In this document: piece after piece, positions 61,615 through 64,000 of the stretch
Layout: the number at the start of each line of letters is the position of its first letter
Numbering within the stretch: the first letter of the stretch is position 1
Assembly: GCA_030683105.1 (NCBI GenBank)
Contig: JAUXMZ010000046.1
Location: 1 to 64,000, forward strand
Reading direction: 5' to 3'
Length of the DNA stretch: 64,000 bases
Source of the DNA: Burkholderiales bacterium
Lineage (GTDB): Bacteria > Pseudomonadota > Gammaproteobacteria > Burkholderiales > SG8-41
Notes under the pieces: generated by a model
The model's input: the letters and a program-made list of their open reading frames with translations, nothing else
Told to the model about the DNA's origin: nothing
Database searches by the model: none
Translations under genes and position numbers: made by a program

Positions 61615-61739
61615 GCCACAGAGATCACAGAGAACACAGAGAAATTCGTAGTATTATTTGACAATAACCAATTACATATCATTATGTGTCGTTGTTTATT
61701 GTTTTGTTTTTTCTCTGTGATCTCTGTGTCCTCTGTGGC
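61615..61739. repeat. Intergenic hairpin repeat, CACAGAG/CTCTGTG family
   Basis: The left arm GCCACAGAGATCACAGAGAA... (61615-61645) and the right arm TTCTCTGTGATCTCTGTGTC... to GGC (61710-61739) are complementary across about 65 nt of AT-rich loop. The loop sequence is unlike that of the other copies, so arms are kept while loops differ. Confidence 0.85.
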
Positions 61740-61763
61740 TAAAGCCTTTGGGTATTTTTAGAG

Positions 61764-61907
61764 TGTCTCAAAAACCAGATCATTAGCCGCTGATTAAAAG
61801 CGAAAACCTATAGCCACAGAGGACACAGAGATCACAGAGGAGAAACCCCATGAGCCAGATCAGTGTTGCCTTTCGCTTTTCTCTGTGTGCTCTGTGACCT
61901 CTGTGGC
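61764..61907. repeat. Dispersed repeat with CACAGAG hairpin and conserved leader, second copy
   Basis: The leader (61764-61812) matches that at 47009-47056 closely: TGTCTCAAAAACC, ATCATTAGC, GATTAAA, GCGAAAACCTATA. The hairpin arms are GCCACAGAGGACACAGAGAT... (61813-61842) and CTCTGTGTGCTCTGTGACCT...GGC (61881-61907). It directly follows another copy of the hairpin, forming a tandem pair upstream of the SDR gene. Confidence 0.85.
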
Positions 61908-61956
61908 TAAAGCTTTTGGATATTTTTTAAGCAGTTTCTGAACATAAAGGAAAACA

Positions 61957-62751
61957 ATGGATCTCGGAATCAAAGGCAGGTCAGCGATAGTAACGGGCGG
62001 CAGCCGCGGCATAGGCCGGGAGACGGCCCGGCAGTTCCTCGAGGAGGGCGCGCGGGTGATGATCTGCGGCCGGAACGCGGAATCGCTGGAGCAGACGCGC
62101 GCGGAACTGGCCAAGGCCACCGGCGGCGAGATTCATGCGATCGTGGCAGACATGATCAAAGCGGAAGACATCGCGCGACTGGTCGAGAGCGCTAAAAAAC
62201 AATTCGGGAGCGTGGACATCCTGGTGAACAACGCCGGCCAGATGTACTCGGGCCGCTTCGACGTGATGACGGACGCGGGCCTCAAAGAGCAGCTCGAGAC
62301 CAAGCTGTTCGGATTCATGCGGGCGATCCGTCTGGTCTATCCCATGATGAAAGCCCGGCGCTGGGGGCGCATCGTCAACCTGATCGGCGGCGCCGGCAAG
62401 GAGCCCGACCCCTATATGTTCGGCAGCGGCATCACCAACAGCGGATTGCTCAATATCACCAAGTCGCTGTCCACCGAGTTCGGGGAAGACAACGTACTGG
62501 TGAATGCAATTTGCCCGGGCTGGGTCGACACCAATCTCTGGCGCCGCAATGCCCAGGGACTCGCCGCGGAACTCGGCGCGGAAAGCGAAGAGGAAGCGCG
62601 GCGGCGAGCGGCGCGCAAGAACTCGCTGAATCGTTTTGGCAAGCCCGAAGAACTCGCGAACGCAATCGTGTTCCTGTGCTCCGAGCGCGCGAGCTATATC
62701 ACGGGCGTCTCGCTCAATCTGGATGGCGGCAGGCTGAAGTCTCTTTGGTAG
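61957..62751 (+). CDS. SDR family oxidoreductase with atypical active site
   Basis: The 264-residue short-chain dehydrogenase has the cofactor motif TGGSRGIGRETA (about 13-24) and NNAG (about 90). A C-terminal CPGWVDTNLW block and the closing GVSLNLDGG are present. The usual catalytic YxxxK is not found: where it is expected the sequence reads YMFGSGITNSGLLNITKSL, with serine at Y+4. A subgroup with TNSGL/TNAAL in this place exists, so the protein may use another mechanism or substrate. It stands with a dehydrogenase, a Bug receptor and a second SDR, suggesting a small catabolic cluster. Confidence 0.88.
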   Translation: MDLGIKGRSAIVTGGSRGIGRETARQFLEEGARVMICGRNAESLEQTRAELAKATGGEIHAIVADMIKAEDIARLVESAKKQFGSVDILVNNAGQMYSGRFDVMTDAGLKEQLETKLFGFMRAIRLVYPMMKARRWGRIVNLIGGAGKEPDPYMFGSGITNSGLLNITKSLSTEFGEDNVLVNAICPGWVDTNLWRRNAQGLAAELGAESEEEARRRAARKNSLNRFGKPEELANAIVFLCSERASYITGVSLNLDGGRLKSLW

Positions 62752-62854
62752 GCGCCAGTGTGCGCACACAAGGTTGACACTGCGTTGGATGAGGTTCTAA
62801 ATATCGCTGTACTCGAGTACATATTTGAAATCCAAGAATCGAGGAGGAGGTCTG

Positions 62855-63826
62855 ATGAAAATCGTCAAAGCCGCAAGCCTGTTCTTTGCCGTGATGTTCC
62901 TGCCCATGTTCACGCAAGCGAACGCCGAGCAGTACCCGTCGAAGCCGATACGGCTGATCATTCCGTGGCCACCCGGCGGCATCACCGACGTCATTTCCCG
63001 CAGCGTTGGCGCAGCACTATCCGATTCGCTCGGACAGCAGGTGGTTCCGGATAACCGTCCGGGCGCCGCCGGCACGCTGGGGCTCTCAATCGCCGCGCAT
63101 GCCAATCCCGACGGGTACACCCTGGTGATGTCAGACGTGCCGAGTCATGCCATCAGCGCGAGCCTTTATAAAAGCCTGACTTACAATCCGGCGAAGGACA
63201 TCGAACCCGTCGCGCTGCCGTCGCGCTCGCCGCTGGTTCTCGTCGTCAACTCCGGGCTGGGCGTCAAAACGATTCCGCAACTGATAGACCTTGCGAAAGG
63301 CCGCCCCGGCCAGATCGCATTTGCCTCATCCGGGCCCGGGTCGATTACGCACCTGACGGCGGAACGGTTCATGAGCGACACGAAAGTAAAAATGTTGCAC
63401 GTGCCGTACAAGGGTGGCAGCCCGGCCACGGCTGCTGTGGTCGGGGGAGAAGTCGGCATGTATTTTTCATGCATCTCCGCTGCCATTCCCCACATCAAAG
63501 CCGGGAGGTTGACGCTGCTGGGCATCACTTTGCCGAAGCGCTCGCCGCTGTATCCGGATACGCCGGCGGTGGCTGAAGCGATCCCCGGATTCGTGATGGG
63601 TTGCAACACGGGTTTTTTTGCGACTGCCGGCACGCCGCAGAAGATACTCACGCGGCTGCACACCGAAGTGATGAAGGCCGTGGCACTGCCAAGGATCAAA
63701 AATATACTTGAAGCGAATTCTGCCGAATCGGCGCCATACACCCGGGCCGAGTTCAAGCAGTACGTTGCCGATGAAATACGCGACTGGGGCAAGGTGGTGC
63801 GCGCAGCAGGGCTGACGGTCAATTAA
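62855..63826 (+). CDS. Bug family (TctC-like) tripartite tricarboxylate transporter receptor
   Basis: Periplasmic solute receptor of about 323 residues. The signal peptide (ASLFFAVMFLPMFTQANA) is followed by YPSKPIRLIIPWPPGGITDV, DNRPGAAGTLG, the family phrase VMSDVPSHAISASLYKSLTY, and MLHVPYKGGSPATAAVVGGE. The ATG at 62855 has GAGGAGGAGG upstream; a TTG 30 nt earlier is in frame. No TctA/TctB permease genes are near, as is common for these expanded receptor families in Burkholderiales. Ligand is unknown, probably a carboxylate. Confidence 0.92.
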   Translation: MKIVKAASLFFAVMFLPMFTQANAEQYPSKPIRLIIPWPPGGITDVISRSVGAALSDSLGQQVVPDNRPGAAGTLGLSIAAHANPDGYTLVMSDVPSHAISASLYKSLTYNPAKDIEPVALPSRSPLVLVVNSGLGVKTIPQLIDLAKGRPGQIAFASSGPGSITHLTAERFMSDTKVKMLHVPYKGGSPATAAVVGGEVGMYFSCISAAIPHIKAGRLTLLGITLPKRSPLYPDTPAVAEAIPGFVMGCNTGFFATAGTPQKILTRLHTEVMKAVALPRIKNILEANSAESAPYTRAEFKQYVADEIRDWGKVVRAAGLTVN

Positions 63827-63889
63827 CCGGGCCCTAAGGCTTTGCTCCGTTTTCAGTAGCCGGAATTTCGTGAAAGAAGGAGCAAGCTT

Positions 63890-64000
63890 ATGGCTGAGTT
63901 GACCGGAAAAGCGGCCCTGGTTACCGGGGCATCGCGCGGCATCGGCCTCGCGGTGGCACTGCGGCTCGCTGCCGAAGGCGCTGCAATCTACCTTGCGGCC
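63890..64000 (+). CDS. SDR family oxidoreductase, 5' part (cut by window end)
   Basis: The first 37 codons are visible: MAELTGKAALVTGASRGIGL and a following AVALRLAAEGAAIYLA segment. The cofactor motif TGASRGIG is intact. AAGGAG lies 8 nt before the ATG. The gene continues beyond the window. It is the second SDR of the cluster. Confidence 0.9.
   Translation, partial: MAELTGKAALVTGASRGIGLAVALRLAAEGAAIYLAA

Overview
The window looks like a GC-rich betaproteobacterial chromosome segment. The gene orders ftsY-ftsE-ftsX-rpoH, lolB-ispE-tRNA-Gln-prs-rplY-pth-ychF, yebC-ruvC-ruvA-ruvB, and ybgC-tolQRA-tolB-pal-cpoB-queE-queC fit that group, as does the Bug-type (TctC-like) solute receptor at the right end. 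The species cannot be named from sequence alone.

Layout. 0.4-8.4 kb is core: rpoH with a CIRCE-like operator, ftsX, ftsE and ftsY on the minus strand, then a pair of M16 peptidases, rsmD, coaD and a ferredoxin on the plus strand. 8.9-18.2 kb is an accessory type I restriction-modification block: hsdM, a PD-(D/E)XK/DUF5655 protein, hsdS, an AlbA_2/RecG-like ATP-binding protein, five copies of a short direct repeat, then hsdR. 18.2-32.1 kb returns to core: mutM, a Gld-like ABC export cassette with a DUF4340 protein, TPR-lolB-ispE-tRNA-Gln-prs-rplY-pth, a four-helix-bundle gene between inverted repeats, ychF, an ankyrin lipoprotein and a cupin. 32.1-49.3 kb holds a PatZ-like acyl-CoA ligase/acetyltransferase, an EamA exporter, yebC, ruvCA-fic-ruvB, the Tol-Pal operon, queE, queC, a YedE-type transporter and tRNA-Lys followed by an integrase remnant. 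49.3-59.5 kb is a signalling region: a PstS-like receptor translationally coupled to an HD-GYP sensor, a small DUF411 gene with an in-frame UGA, a second large HD-GYP sensor, and a PAS protein with a cyclic-di-GMP-I riboswitch in its leader. 59.5-64 kb has a transposase remnant, a beta-hydroxyacid dehydrogenase, two SDR genes (one cut by the window end) and a Bug receptor.

Three things stand out. First, the DUF411 gene (53616-54098) reads straight through a UGA that occupies the first position of the family's CGCC motif. A 7-bp hairpin with a GGU apical loop follows 21 nt later, and a perfect FNR box lies upstream, so the gene is a candidate selenoprotein. Second, the c-di-GMP-I riboswitch lies next to two HD-GYP proteins of the family that degrades this messenger. 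Third, many intergenic spaces carry hairpins built of degenerate short tandem units in inverted arms, in at least four sequence families. One pair of arms encloses an S23-like four-helix-bundle gene, and in several places the repeats have become the 5' coding ends of ruvC, ybgC, cpoB and queE.
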